Part shown: in pieces, positions 22,601-33,616 of the stretch
How the letters are laid out: the number at the start of each line of letters is the position of its first letter
Numbering within the stretch: position 1 is the stretch's first letter
From: Brachypalpus laphriformis
Lineage: Eukaryota > Arthropoda > Insecta > Diptera > Syrphidae
Direction: 5' to 3'
DNA length: 64,000 bases
Assembly: GCA_945910035.1 (NCBI GenBank)
Contig: OX246754.1
Span: 184,094,249-184,158,248, forward strand
Made by a program: the position numbers and the translations under genes
Notes under the pieces: generated by a model
The model's input: the letters and a program-made list of their open reading frames with translations, nothing else
What the model was told of the DNA's origin: nothing
The model's database searches: none

Positions 22601-23028
22601 GCTGTGGCGATATATAGACGCGGATGAGGGCGCTATTTATTTTTCATGTGAATGCCCAATCACAACAGGAATTGCGTCATTGGAGAATATTTTTTTCATT
22701 TGTCAACAAGATCACGTTCTAAAATTCACACTCCACTGGTATTGTTTAGGAAGGCGGATTAATCGAAAAGATTTATCCTTATTTTCTGCGCCTGAGAGGT
22801 TTTGGCATCCCACCACTTCGAACACAATGGATCCGCAGTGATTCGAGTGAAGGCCATAGTTCACAGCTGCCTATCAGCTTTTGTCCTGAGATGTAGGGCT
22901 GGGCACAGAAGCCTACCAATGTCGCAGTAGCTTATATACCACAAGCTAACGAGAGCCCAAGACAGAAATGAATTCGAATCTATGCTGATTGACATGAATT
23001 GGTGACTAGCACTTGCTTGTCAGAGCTA
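22601..23028. other. Unassigned interval
   Basis: No coding similarity recognised. It precedes the left TSD copy of LINE-A'2. Confidence 0.5.
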
Positions 23029-23040
23029 TATTGCGTTCTG

Positions 23041-25544
23041 TTACTTACTTACTTAGATGGCGCTACAGTCCGGGGTGGACCTGGGCCTCAACCAACAAAC
23101 CTCTCCAGCTAGCGCGGTTACGAGCCAGCTGCCTCCAGTTGTGCACGCCAACTTGGTTGAGGTCCACCTCCACTTGTTTGCGCCACCTACCGCGAGGTCG
23201 TCCTCTACTGCGTCGTCCATCCGGGGTGGATTCAAAGACTTTCTTGGGGGGAACGTAGGGCTCCATCCGCTCTAAATGACCCAGCCATCCTAGTCGCTGT
23301 ATGTGAATTCTTCTGGCTAAGTCGATGTCCTTGCACAGGCCGTATAGCTCGGCATTGTACCTTCTCCCCCACTCACCGTCTATCCAGACGGGACCAAAGA
23401 TCGCTCGAGGAACTTTTCTCTCCTCATCCAGTTTTGTCAAAGCCCATGCCTCTGCGCCATACAGCAGGACTGGGATGACAACGATTGTCAGGAGTAAGTC
23501 TTCGTGTGACCTCCTACTGATCTCATTTGCGGAGTTCACCATAGAGCCTATGTAGACAAAATCCTTTACTACCTCAAAATTGTATCTGTCTATTGTGGCG
23601 TTCTGTTCAAGACGCCGATGTTGGATGTCCTTTTTTGTAGACAGCATATATTTTGTTTTGTTTTCATTGACCGCTAGACCCATCTTTGCTGCCTCGATCT
23701 AAATACTCGTAAATGCCCCATTGACGGCCCGCTGAGTTCTTCCGATTATGTCAATGTCATCGGCATAAGCGAGTAGTTGTACAGACTTGTAAAAGATTGT
23801 ACCTCTGGTGTTGGCTTGTGAGTTTGCATGATAGCGCGTCAACTTGTCTAAGACCATTCCTGATATCGAATGGTTCGGTGATGTTCTTACCGACTTTGAT
23901 GGAGCAGCGAGAGTTCAACATCGTCATTCTGTACAAACGGACGAGCTTGGCAAGGATGCCAAGACTGCATATGACTCTGTATACCTCGTCTCTATACACG
24001 CTATCATAGGCAACTTTGAAATCGATGAAGAGGTGATGCGTATCGATTTTATATTCACGGGTTTTTTCCAAGATCTGCCGTAGTGTGAATATTTGGTCAA
24101 TGGTGGACTTTCCGGCCTGAAACCGCACTGATAAGGACATAGCAGGTTGTTGACGATCGGTTTTAGGCGTTCACATAATACGGCAGACAGGATCTTATAT
24201 GCGATGTTGAGGAGACTTATACCTCTGTAATTGGTGCAGTTTAGAGGGTCTCCTTTCTTCAGGATCGGGCAAACGATGCTGAGGTTCCATTCATCGGGCA
24301 TACTTTCGTCCGATGATTAGCTGGTGCATGCTCCTTACCAACTCATCTCCTCCTGCCTTGAAAAGTTCAGCGGCAAGGCCGTCGGCTCCAGCAGCTTGTT
24401 GGATTTGAGTTTAGATATCGCTATCCTCAATTCATTCTGATCGGGTTGACGGGAAGTCAAGACTGCCAACGCCACTGTTGAATGGCTCATTCTGCCTGAC
24501 AGCGGAATATTGGTCATCATCGCCGTTTAACAGTTTGCAGAAGTGTTCCTTCCATATCCTCAGCACCGACTGCGATTATACTACTATGTTGCCATTTCCG
24601 TCCCTGCAGGCTTCTGTTCTGGCTTTGAAACCCTGGCATGTTCTTTCTACCTTTTGGTAAAATTTTCGAACATTATTCCTGCAATAAAGTCTCTCAATTT
24701 CCTCGATCGAGCGCTTCTCATGCTCTTTTTTCTTCTTTCTGAGAAGTCGATGTTCCTTTTTTTCTACTGCGCACGTAGAGCTCATAAGCAGCTCCAGTCC
24801 TTCTATGCAGCGCCGCTTTGTACGCCTCTTGTTTAGCTGCATGTGCTTGCCGGCATTCCTCATCGAATCAGGGGTTTCGTTGTGGTGGCCGAGAGAAACC
24901 CAGTACATCAAAGGCGGCATCTCTGATGGCTTGTTGGCAACGCTGCCACTGGTCTTCCGCATTTGCTGCTGGCGGCATAGTACTTAGATTAAGATTAAGA
25001 GAGACTCGATCGGCAAAGGCTCTGGCGGTCTCTTGCGATTGTAGCCTCCCGACGTCAAATTTCCTCACAGTATTTCGTTGATTTCGCTCCGTTCTGCATA
25101 TCCGCATCCGTACCTTGGCTACAACTAGGTTGTGATCCGAGTCTACGTTGGCTCCTCGGGAAGTCCGAACACCCAGAATACTGGAAGAGTGCCTTGCATC
25201 GATCGCAATGTGATCGATTTGGTTGACGATTTTTCGATCAAAGGAGAGCCATGTTCCTTTGTGAATGTCGAGATGTGGGAACCGCGTACTAGCTACGACA
25301 AAGTTTCGCCCCGCCGCAAGTCGATTACCCAGAGTCCGTTGCCGTATGTGATGTCGTGCAGGCTGTGCTTTCCGACCACGCTACTAAAAACGGCTTATCT
25401 TCCTAGCCTTGCGTTAAAATCACCTAGGATAATTTTAACGTCGTGGCAAGGGCTTTGCGCATACGTCTTGTCCAAGAGCTGGTAGAAGTCATCCTTTGTC
25501 GCGTCGTCCTTCTCCTCATGAGGGGCGTGAACGCATATTAGGCT
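23041..25544 (-). mobile_element. LINE-A'2: 5'-truncated RTE-like LINE with (TAAG)n tail and 15-bp TSD
   Basis: Minus strand. Starts in the endonuclease (ISLICVHAPHEEKDDATK region at about 25540; KIILGDFNARLG at 25430). The basic linker reads KKKKEHEKRSIEEIERLYC (about 24730), then RT (GADGLAAELFKAGGDEL; CPILKKGDPLNCTNYRGIS at 24260; FIDFKVAYDSVYRDEVY; 'YADD' homology near 23760) and the C-terminal domain (FGPVWIDGEWGRRYNAELY; RLGWLGHLERM) ending HPGL-stop at 23063. The tail is TAGCGCCATC then TAAG repeats (plus-strand 23041-23056). TATTGCGTTCTGTTA occurs at 23029-23043 and 25545-25559. Numerous frameshifts. A' differs from A mainly in linker and C-terminal wording. Confidence 0.9.
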
Positions 25545-25559
25545 TATTGCGTTCTGTTA

Positions 25560-27290
25560 AGGGTCGAATTTTTTACTAGCATGGCTGAAAATATTACGAA
25601 AGACTTGGACTTATCGATACACCTTCCCTTTTATCTTTATAAACTGTGTCAATAGTCCAATCTCTCACAACTTATTCTCACAAATTTAATATATTTGCTA
25701 CCATAAAGCCTTAAAATCGAAAACCCGAACTTTCCATTCTTTATCTCCAATAACCAGAGTCTAGTACTATTTTGTATCGTAAATCATAAAATTTTCTTTC
25801 GCTCGTAAAAAAAAATTCAAACTCATTAATTTAAACGAGATTTGACATCAGTTCTATAGGCTCCATGAAAAAAAATCTAAACAAAAAAACTGACAGCACT
25901 ACACACTCAAGTGGAAACAAAAAAACTAGAAGTCCTACCCTGTACGGACGAAGGACAACATAAAACCCACCGGATCCATTCCGCCATAGAACTGCCACTA
26001 GAGCAATTACTTTTTATGGAACTGAACTCCGGTAATAATTTTCATTTTGATGGGACATTCATGAAGCCCCATCCTGTCATTGTTGCCGGCGGCATTGCTT
26101 CCCACTTGTCGTTTCGGGCTTTTTCTACGTGTGTGTTGAACAAAAAATTGGAATAGAAATTTTGAAATTGAGTTTTTCTACTTTGCGATGGCGGACTTTG
26201 TAAGTAGGTAGTAGGTAGTAACCGGATATATAGTAGATATAAATGCAAACACTTCTCATTAGATGATATCCTATTGAAAATTTTATGAATTCTTGGTACT
26301 GCCGATCGTATACTAAGTTTTCATTTTCCAGAGGTGTGCCTTGGACGATCCAATTCTGCAAGTCGCTACTTGCTGCCCACCCATATTGAACACATTCTTC
26401 ACACTTTGCAACCCTAAACCATGAAAGTACAACAGTTTCACCAAATAGCTCCGATTGCATCCGGCTACGGATATTAGGATGCACAGTTCTAATTGCCTAA
26501 TTAAAACTTCATCCATCGACATGGAGGAATGGTCTGCCATTTAGGTTTGAGGGAAAGCATGAAATTCATTAGACTCGTTGGCGGCGCTAAGAAAGTCTTT
26601 CACTCTTAATGGCGTCAAAATTGTATTATTAGTGTGACAAACATACTCAGTGGTATCGCAGATGTTCAAAGGAGCATTTCTCTTATTTCTTCCAATTTGT
26701 CACGGACGACAATTAATAAAGAAATTGTCTCTCTGTTTTCACACCCACTTGAAGCACTTAGTTATACAGCTGGGTGCAATGATCATTGGCTTGGTATCAT
26801 GTTGCATTACAGGTCGTTCTTATAGGAATGTTATGGAGGCTCGCAGTAAGCGAAGGGATTTACTTTCATTTAAGCACGTCTGGAAGATGTTAAGGAATAA
26901 TAGATCATCGTTTATGTAACAACGAGTACATATACTGTAGGATATCTGAAAAGGGTACTTTAAGAAATAAAATTCGATTGATCGAAACAACAGTTACGGA
27001 TGAAGTTAAAATACCGTATCTTATTTATTATAAATCTGAAGTAATTTTAATAATTTTTGAACACAAAAGAAAGCATATAGAGAGTTACAATCCCTTTAAC
27101 ATGGACGGATACACTATTCGCTGTTTTTTTTTAAAGAAAACAACTGACAGTGGCCATGTGGGTACATTATAGGACATTTTTTATGTATGTTTATTGAGGA
27201 GCAGATGAGTCCGCTTTCTCATTTGGATAAGAGCGGGTCATTCTGTGATTACATGTAGAGAGCTCTAATTGCTTTTAAAGGCCTGCATGA
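25560..27290. other. Unassigned AT-rich interval with unsupported short ORFs
   Basis: Several 60-120-codon ORFs lie here on both strands (for example 25911-26156 plus, 26125-26484 minus, 26650-26919 plus). None carries a motif I recognise, and opposite-strand ORFs overlap, so I do not call a gene. It may be host intergenic DNA. Confidence 0.45.
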
Positions 27291-27299
27291 ATACATTCA

Positions 27300-27540
27300 T
27301 TTGATTTCTTTAAACGTGTACAGTACTTCAGTGTACACTACTCATTGTAATTCTACGAAAGAGAGTACCCTAAAAGTGAGTACACATTAAAAGAGACAGT
27401 TACTGTACACTATTCAATCACCTCATACCAAATGAGTACAGTGTTTGGTTTCATTAATAGAAGCGAGTGCCTGCTGTAAACAAAACGGGTACCATATAAA
27501 CTGTCAAAAATACACTGAGTACACTGAGTACACTGAATAC
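27300..27540. repeat. GTACAC/GAGTAC-rich interspersed short repeat tract
   Basis: The motif GTACAC or GAGTAC recurs about a dozen times in 240 bp (GTGTACAC, GAGTACCC, GAGTACAC, TGTACACT). It ends in a short tandem of ACTGAGTACA units (27512-27540) right at the 3' tail of LINE-A2. No ORF or domain. Confidence 0.55.
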
Positions 27541-27564
27541 ACTTACTTACTTACTTAGGTGGCG

Positions 27565-30500
27565 CTACAGTTCGGGGTGAACCTGGGCCTCAACCAACAA
27601 GCCTCTCCATTTAGCTCGGTTTTTAGCTAGTTGCCTCCAGTTGCGCACTCCAAGTTGGTCGAGGTCCCCTTGAACTTGTGCGCGCCACCTACGGCGATGA
27701 TTCGCTCTACTGCGTCGTCCCTCGCGGTTAGATTCGAAGACTCTGCGGGCCGGAGCGTTGGTGTCCATTCGCTCTACATGTCCTAGCCATCTCAGACGTC
27801 CAATACGCAGTTTTTTGACTAGGTCGATCTCGCTGTACAGCTCGTATAGTTCGTGATTGAATTTTCTCCTCCAAAACCCGTCAACGCAAACGGGACCGAA
27901 AATCCTCTTTTAATAAAGTCCATGTTTCAGCGCCGTAAAGCAGGACTGGGATGATCAAGGTCTTATATAGAGTCTCCTTAGTTGTTCGAGAGAGGGCTTT
28001 ACTGTTGAATTGCCTTATAAGCCCAAAAAAACAGCGATTGGCAAGAGTTATTCTTCGATTGATTTCTGCACTGATTTTGTTTTTCGAGTTTATAGCAGAG
28101 CCAAGGTTGTCAAAGTCCCTAACTACCTCGAAGTTATAGCTGCCCACTGTGACGTTTTGTCCAATTCGTCGGTGTTGGTTTTCCCTTCTTGTTGACAGCA
28201 TATACTTGGTTTTACTCTCGTTTATCGCTAAACCCATTTTGGCCGCTTCCGCCTCCATGCTTGTAAACGAACCGGTGACAGCCCGCTGAGTTCTTCCGAT
28301 AATGTCTATATCGTCGGCGTATGCAAGCAGTTGTACAGACTTGTAATAGATTGTGCCTCCAGTGTTGGCTTGTGAGTTCCGCACAATCCGTTCAAGTACA
28401 ATATTGAAGAAGTCACATGACAGCGCGTCACCTTGTCTAAAATCTTTTTTGACATGAAAGGTATCGGTGAGGTCATTACCTACCTTGATGGAGCAGCGAG
28501 TGTTCTCCATCGTCAGCCTGCACAGACGGACAAGTTTGGCAGGGATGTCAAAACTAGACATGGCTCTTTATAGCTTTTCTCTATAGATGCTGTCGTAGGC
28601 GGCCTTGAAATCGATAAAGAGATGGTGAGTATCGATTTGGAATTCTTGGGTTTTCTCCAGGATCTGCCGAAGTGGGAAGATTTGATCAATGGTGGACTTT
28701 CCTGGCCTGAAACCGCACTGATAGGGTCCAATCAGGCTGTTGATAAAGGGTTTCAGGCGTTCACACAATATCGCAGAAAAGATCTTGTATGCGATGTTGA
28801 GGAGACTGATGCCTCTATAATTGGCGCAGTTGAGGAGGTCTCCTTTCCTGTGGATCGGGCAAATAATGCTGAGGTTCCATTCATCAGGCATACACTCGTC
28901 TGACCAAATCTTAGAGATGAGTTGGTGTATGCACTCTACCAATTCATCCCCAGCTGCCTTGAAAAGTTCGGCCGGTAAGCCGTCAGGTCCAGCAGCCTTG
29001 TTGGATTTTAGCTGGGATATTGGTATCCTCACTTCGTTTTGGTCAGGTGGACGGAAATTTTGACTATCATCGTCTATGTTGAATGGTTCATTCTGCCTGA
29101 CAGCGGGATGTTGGTCTTCGTCGCCGTTATACAGTCTGCAGAAGTAGTTTTTCCATATTCTCAGCACCGACTGTGATTCTACTACGAGGTTTCCATTCTC
29201 ATCTCTACAAGTTTCTGTACGGGTATTGCTTCTCTGACACGTTCTTTTTACCTTTTGGTAAAACTTCCGTACATTGTTCCTGGAGTATAAACTCTTGATA
29301 TTCTCAAACGCACGCTTCTCATGCTCTTTCTTTTTTTTTTGGAGAAGCCGATGTTCTTCCCGTCTCTTTTGCTCGTAGAGCTCACGAGCAGCTCTCGTTT
29401 TCCTTTGCAGCGCCGCTTTGTATGCCTCTTGTTTTGCTGCATGCACTCGGCGGCATTCTTCGTCAAACCAGGGGTTTCGCGGTGGTGGGCGAGCGAGACC
29501 CAGCACATCAGTCGCAGCGTTTCTGATGGCATGTTGGCAGCGTTGCCACTGGTCTTCGGCACTTGATGCTGGCGGCATAGGGGTGATTGAGAGATTTCGG
29601 GATACGCATTCAGCGAAGAGTCTGGCGGTCTCTTGCGATTGTAGCTTTTCGACGTTAAATTTTCTCACAGTAATTCTTCTTTGTTGCTCAGATTGGGATA
29701 TCCGCATTCGTACCTTGGCTACAAAAAGGTAATGATCCGAGTCTATGTTGGCCGCTCGGAAGGTCCGGACATCCAGAATACTGGAGGCATGTCTTGTGTC
29801 GATCGCAATATTATCAATTTGGTTGATCGTGACATGATCATTGGACTGCCATGTCTGCTTATGAATATCGAGATGAGGAAACCATGTGCTAGCTATAGTG
29901 ACATTTCACTCCACAGCGAAATCAATTAGCCTTAGTCTGTTATCAGACGTTGTGTCGTGTAGGCTATGCTTACCGACTGCCCTACCAAAGACGTCCTCCT
30001 TTCCTATTTTGGCGTTATAGTCGCCCAATACGATTTAACGTCGTATTTAGGACATTGCTCGTATGTTTTGTCGAGGAGCTCGTAGAAACACTCTTTGGTG
30101 GTAGGATCCTTTTCTTCCGTGGGGGCATTAACACATATTAGGCTTATGTTAGCGAATTTAGCCTTGATCCGGATAGTCATAATACACTCGCTTACGAGTC
30201 GGAAGCTTAAGACTTCTTTCCTAAGTCTGCCGCGTACGACAAATCCGCATCCGAATAAGCGTTGCCTGTTGCCTCTGTAGTAATCACCGTAGTAGATGTC
30301 ACCGTTTTTCATCCTCTTTTTGCCCGGCCCATCCCCTAGTTATAATACGCTCGCTTACGTGTCGAAAGCTGAAGACTTCTCTTCTTCGAGAAGAGAACTT
30401 CGTCACAGTTTTTCATCCTCCTTTTGCCTGGCCCATCCCATCGCACTTCCTGGATGGCGGTAATATATGCTTTATAGCAGTCTAGGGCCTCTGCTAGTTG

Positions 30501-30803
30501 TTCGGCTGCACGTGGTCTGTAAAGGGACAGAACATTCCACGTACAGATCCGAAGGTGGTTGTCCTTATTTCGTTTGCTGGGGTCGTCATAAGTTGAGTCA
30601 TCCTTATCCGAGGCTTTTGGTTGTTTCAGAACCATCGATTTTTTACGTGGTAGGGAAGTTACCCCGACGACACAACCCCCAACCTGGAGGACCAGTTCCT
30701 TAATTATTCCCCTAGGACGAGGGGCCGGGTACACCGGTGCCAGTAGTCCACTACGGAAGTATGGGCGCTTCCGTTGGCCCATTAAGGGCTCCTCCGGCAC
30801 CAT
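27565..30803 (-). pseudogene. LINE-A2 endonuclease-reverse transcriptase ORF (broken)
   Basis: The N-terminal segment and EN start read through without the A1 stop (NKDNHLRICTWNVLSLYRP, 30560). The frame is broken by the internal duplication at about 30350 and by a one-base loss in GDFNAK (about 30035, reading VKSYWATIT). A long frame from 29707 to 28568 holds the EN end, the basic linker and RT through GPDGLPAELF, CPIHRKGDLLNC and FIDFKAAYDSIYRE. RT continues from 28561 to 27902 with LLAYADDIDIIGR and the CTLYKTLIIPVLLYGAETW-type block, then loses part of the EDILRRFERKIL segment near 27900. The last block RRWRAQVQGDLDQLGVRNW ends at 27565. Not functional. Confidence 0.88.
30318..30445 (-). 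repeat. Internal tandem-like duplication in LINE-A2
   Basis: Two blocks occur twice: plus-strand TTTTTCATCCTC..TTTGCC.GGCCCATCCC at about 30306 and 30410, and an ATAATAC.CTCGCTTACG...GAAGCT.AAGACTTCT block at about 30180 and 30343. A1 has each only once. The result is an extra 100 bp or so in the EN region, breaking the frame. Confidence 0.75.
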
Positions 30804-31099
30804 CTCTCATCCAATGTCCTGGCCAACATTGGAAATTCCTTACCGACCTGTGATCCGAATACGCCGCCTGGAACAGGAAGAAGTGCTCTAGTGAGAAAAT
30901 ACTCTCCCCCCGTCTCTCATCTGCCGCCGCCAAGAATCCACCAAACGGGGTTGGTTACCCATTTCTTGGATTAAGGTAGTAGGCACCCGGCTGTCACCGC
31001 GTGGAGGTTGAGAGTAGGAGTTGGTAGGCCTCAGCTGAGTGAAAACGCTTGTGTTTTCATATGATCTCATGCACTACCACATACATTACCTTTTGACCA

Positions 31100-31240
31100 G
31101 GTTGTTGACGATCGGTTTTAAGCGCTCACATAATACGACAGACAAGATCTTATATGCGATTTTGAGAAGACTTATACCTCTGTAGTTGCCGCAGTTCAAA
31201 GGGTCTCCTTTCTTCGGGATCGGGCAAACGATGCAATTTA
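31100..31240 (-). mobile_element. LINE-A' RT fragment (A'4)
   Basis: Minus strand, about 140 bp: CPIPKKGDPLNCGNYRGIS, then IAYKILSVVLCERLKPIVNN. It ends at the 5' end of LINE-A2 exactly before the expected YQCGF block. Too short to tell whether A2 inserted into it or a rearrangement joined them. Confidence 0.75.
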
Positions 31241-31306
31241 TGATAAAAACAACTGCAAAATTGAACTGTCATCCTGTCTGCTCTTTTTGATATTTATGTT
31301 GAGTAT

Positions 31307-31856
31307 GCCACCTAAGTTGAAAGGAAGGCTCTAGACTGCAGTTGTACGTCCAGCGCTCACATACGGTTCACAATGTTGGACGATGTACAAAAAGTATGAG
31401 AGTAAATTAACGGCAGCTGAGATGAAGATGCTTCGCATGACAGCAGGAGTGACAAAGCTTGATCGAATAAGAAGTTCGAAGATCCGTGGAAGCTTTCACA
31501 TCAAGGAAACCATCGTACAAAAAATAGAGCGCGACCGGCTCAGTTGGTATTGCCACGTTCAAAGAAGACATCATTTGAACCCTGTTAAGAAGGCAATATC
31601 AATGCACGTTTCAAAGACATCGCGATGTAGGAAAGGCAGGCCTATAAACGCCTGGATCAGACAAATGCGACGACATCGGCATTTCATTGGCCTCAGTAAC
31701 CGAGTGATCCAAAATCGGCAGGCCTGCCGATATTTTCTGAGGTCAAATAGGCGAACCCCACAGGCGGATCAGTAGAAATGCGGTGAAGTGGGAGGGTTGT
31801 GATCCCTTGTTTTCGGATCATAGCCTCGCTGATAAAAGGAAGAAGAAGAAGAAGAA
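31307..31856 (+). mobile_element. LINE-C2: 550-bp 3' end copy with (GAA)n tail
   Basis: C-terminal part of the LINE-C polyprotein: PPKLKGRL, AVVRPALTYGSQCWTMYKK, AEMKMLRMTAGVTKLDRIR, KIERDRLSWYCHVQRR and RCRKGRPINAWIRQM. The 3' UTR follows, with GGATCAGTAGAAATGCGGTG and the GATCCCTTGTTTTCGGATC hairpin, then (GAA)n. GTTGAGTAT flanks it at 31298-31306 and 31857-31865 (9-bp TSD). Closely matches C1 at 46950-47495. Confidence 0.9.
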
Positions 31857-31865
31857 GTTGAGTAT

Positions 31866-32230
31866 AGTTTTGTCAATCATCACGAATTGACTTGCGTTTT
31901 AACAACGTTATCGAATTAATCAAATTCACTTTGAAAATCGGTCGTCGATTTAAAAAATTAATAAACAACTTCGAGATTTTAATGGCTCACGCAATCAGTT
32001 AACTGCGCAATCGATCTGTGGATATATTTAATACCCCATACTCTCTTAATCAAGCAATAACACCAACACGTCAAAGGAATGTACATACCTACTGAAGAGA
32101 ATATTGTCGCTGTAAACGGATTTTTGGCTTAATGAGCAAAATTGGTGCATAGACCAATCCAAAAGAGCACCTACAGACAACACTACATAAAAAACAAAAA
32201 ATAAAAAAGGTTTAGTGCGGTATCCACGCT
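31866..32230. other. Unassigned AT-rich interval
   Basis: No domain, RNA gene or repeat recognised. Confidence 0.45.
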
Positions 32231-32264
32231 GGTGGAAAACATCGGCCTTTATTTTTTTTTTCAA

Positions 32265-32650
32265 AAGCCAAGCCGAACTGGCGTTATAGCCGTTGGAGAT
32301 CATTACCGTATTATTATCCATGCATATTTCTTTGCAGATGTAGATGACATTGATCCAGACGAACTGCGGTTTCAACAGGATGAAGCTAAGCACCATACGG
32401 CATCCGAAACCATCGACTTATTAAAATGGCAATTTGCCGAAAAATTGATTTCGAGAAACTAACTTGTCAGTTAGTCTCCAAGATCATGCGAATTGACACC
32501 TCTCGATTATTTCCTGTGATGCTACGTGAAGACACGGGCTTATGCTAATAGAGCAGAAAAAATGTATGTCTTTGAAGCAAACCCTGTTCGTGTCATTCGT
32601 GACATACAGCCACCAATGCTCGAAAATACGTGTTTGGCTTGCGGAGCCCC
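32265..32650 (+). pseudogene. DD41D-type transposase fragment (Tc1/mariner superfamily)
   Basis: Reads ITGDHYR-like (VGDHYRIIIHAYFFADVDD), then RFQQDEAKHHTASETIDLL with the second catalytic Asp, ISRN, and after two stops PRSCELTPLDYFL with the third Asp 41 residues later. IRDIQPPMLENTC at about 32610 follows. The order and spacing equal those in the transposon at 43471-49415 (WFQQDGAPCHTA, PRSCVLPPLDFFLW). The N-terminal HTH part and first Asp are missing. Three frames are needed. No terminal repeats found. Confidence 0.78.
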
Positions 32651-32659
32651 ATTTTATTT

Positions 32660-33340
32660 TACTGCTACGACAGGCACTCCCAAGCGAGTATATAATTACC
32701 TCGTTCTAAGAAGATGTTGTGGGCAGCTTGTTCGGAAAGTAACCAGAGTTTTGATTTCAGTATCTGCCAAGGGATCCAAATCCTTCATCCATTGTCCACC
32801 AAATAAGTTCTTTTGGTGTCAAAAATAATTATAATCCAATTATCTTGCCACTCGACTCCTCCGTTGACACATTTAAAGTCATTTCAACAAAAATGTATGC
32901 ACCCACTCACACACAAAGAAAACAAATGAAATAGAGTGACACAAGGATTCAGGGATAACCAGACTCAATCAAGGGGATGGCGTTATACTTTGTCGTCATT
33001 ATTGTACACATTTAGAAAGAAAAACTAAATCCATTTTAAAAATTCAAAGGACACTTTTCCCCCCACACACATACACCTACACTTAAGGATAAAATAAATA
33101 AATCAAAAAAAAAAAAAGAAAAAAGAAAGACACAATAATAATATCCATCCAACAATCTAATCCGATCGAAGTTAAGTAGCTACTTAATGTTTTTAACACA
33201 AAAAACAATTGCACCCTCGCCCCACTATTCACACGGTTCTGAAAGTCCTTCAAAGTTGCACACCGCACACTAAAAGGTCTCAGCATCCCGGATTGGTCTC
33301 AAGCTCACACAAGGATATCAAGAGAAAAAAAAGTATCAAA
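32660..33340. other. Unassigned interval upstream of candidate gene
   Basis: No domain recognised. It contains an A-rich run near 33100. 33200-33340 could be 5' untranslated sequence of the candidate gene that follows, but no promoter element is clear. Confidence 0.4.
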
Positions 33341-33431
33341 ATGCTTACACTTACGGCAGAGCACTTTGTTGCCTCGAATAAGAACCTGTGTGGGTGCTAC
33401 TATGGTTTGAGTCGTATTATATCCCTTCGAG
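33341..33431 (+). CDS. Candidate host gene, first coding exon (small membrane protein)
   Basis: ATG at 33341 in a good insect context (ATCAAAATG). It opens 30 codons starting MLTLTAEHFVASNKN and containing LCGCYYGLS, followed by a canonical splice donor G|GTAAGT at 33432. Joined to the next exon in phase 1, the split codon becomes Val and the frame stays open. The Cys-rich stretch before a hydrophobic segment resembles small insect multi-span membrane proteins, but I do not recognise the family and give no symbol. It is not similar to any TE protein in the window. Further exons must lie downstream or beyond detection. The alternative is chance ORF plus chance splice signals. Confidence 0.45.
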
Positions 33432-33528
33432 GTAAGTCCCCATCCGCTGCACCCCATTCGTCCGACGCCCAGGACGTAAGTGTGAATTTTAAAATTTCAT
33501 TTGTAATTTTTAAGTGGTTTTTTGGCAG

Positions 33529-33616
33529 TTACCGTCGCTGTTGCCGTCATCAACCTCATCACCATCCTGATCCTGACCCCATTCCAAATGGCAAAAAGTC
33601 TCTCTTCTGTCGAATG
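33529..33616 (+). CDS. Candidate host gene, second coding exon (transmembrane segment)
   Basis: An acceptor TTTTTTGGCAG precedes 33529 and a donor G|GTAAGA follows at 33617. The 88 bp encode, in the frame set by exon 1, TVAVAVINLITILILTPF then QMAKSLSSVEW. The first stretch is a clear transmembrane-like hydrophobic run and the exon ends in phase 2. The 97-bp intron (33432-33528) is typical of small insect introns. I found no convincing third exon before 34430. Confidence 0.42.

Larger units (their letters stand above)
27541..31105 (-). mobile_element. LINE-A2: near-full-length RTE-like LINE, inverted sister of A1
   Basis: Minus strand, 3.56 kb. The 5' end at about 31105 shares CTGGTCAAA...GGTAGTGCATG with A1. 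The 3' end is TAGCGCCACC(TAAG)4 (plus-strand 27541-27558). Sequence agreement with A1 is high throughout by eye. Unlike A1 I find no TSD: the left flank is the GTAC-rich tract and the right flank is a LINE-A' RT fragment. A2 carries an extra internal duplication near 30320-30440. Confidence 0.9.
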
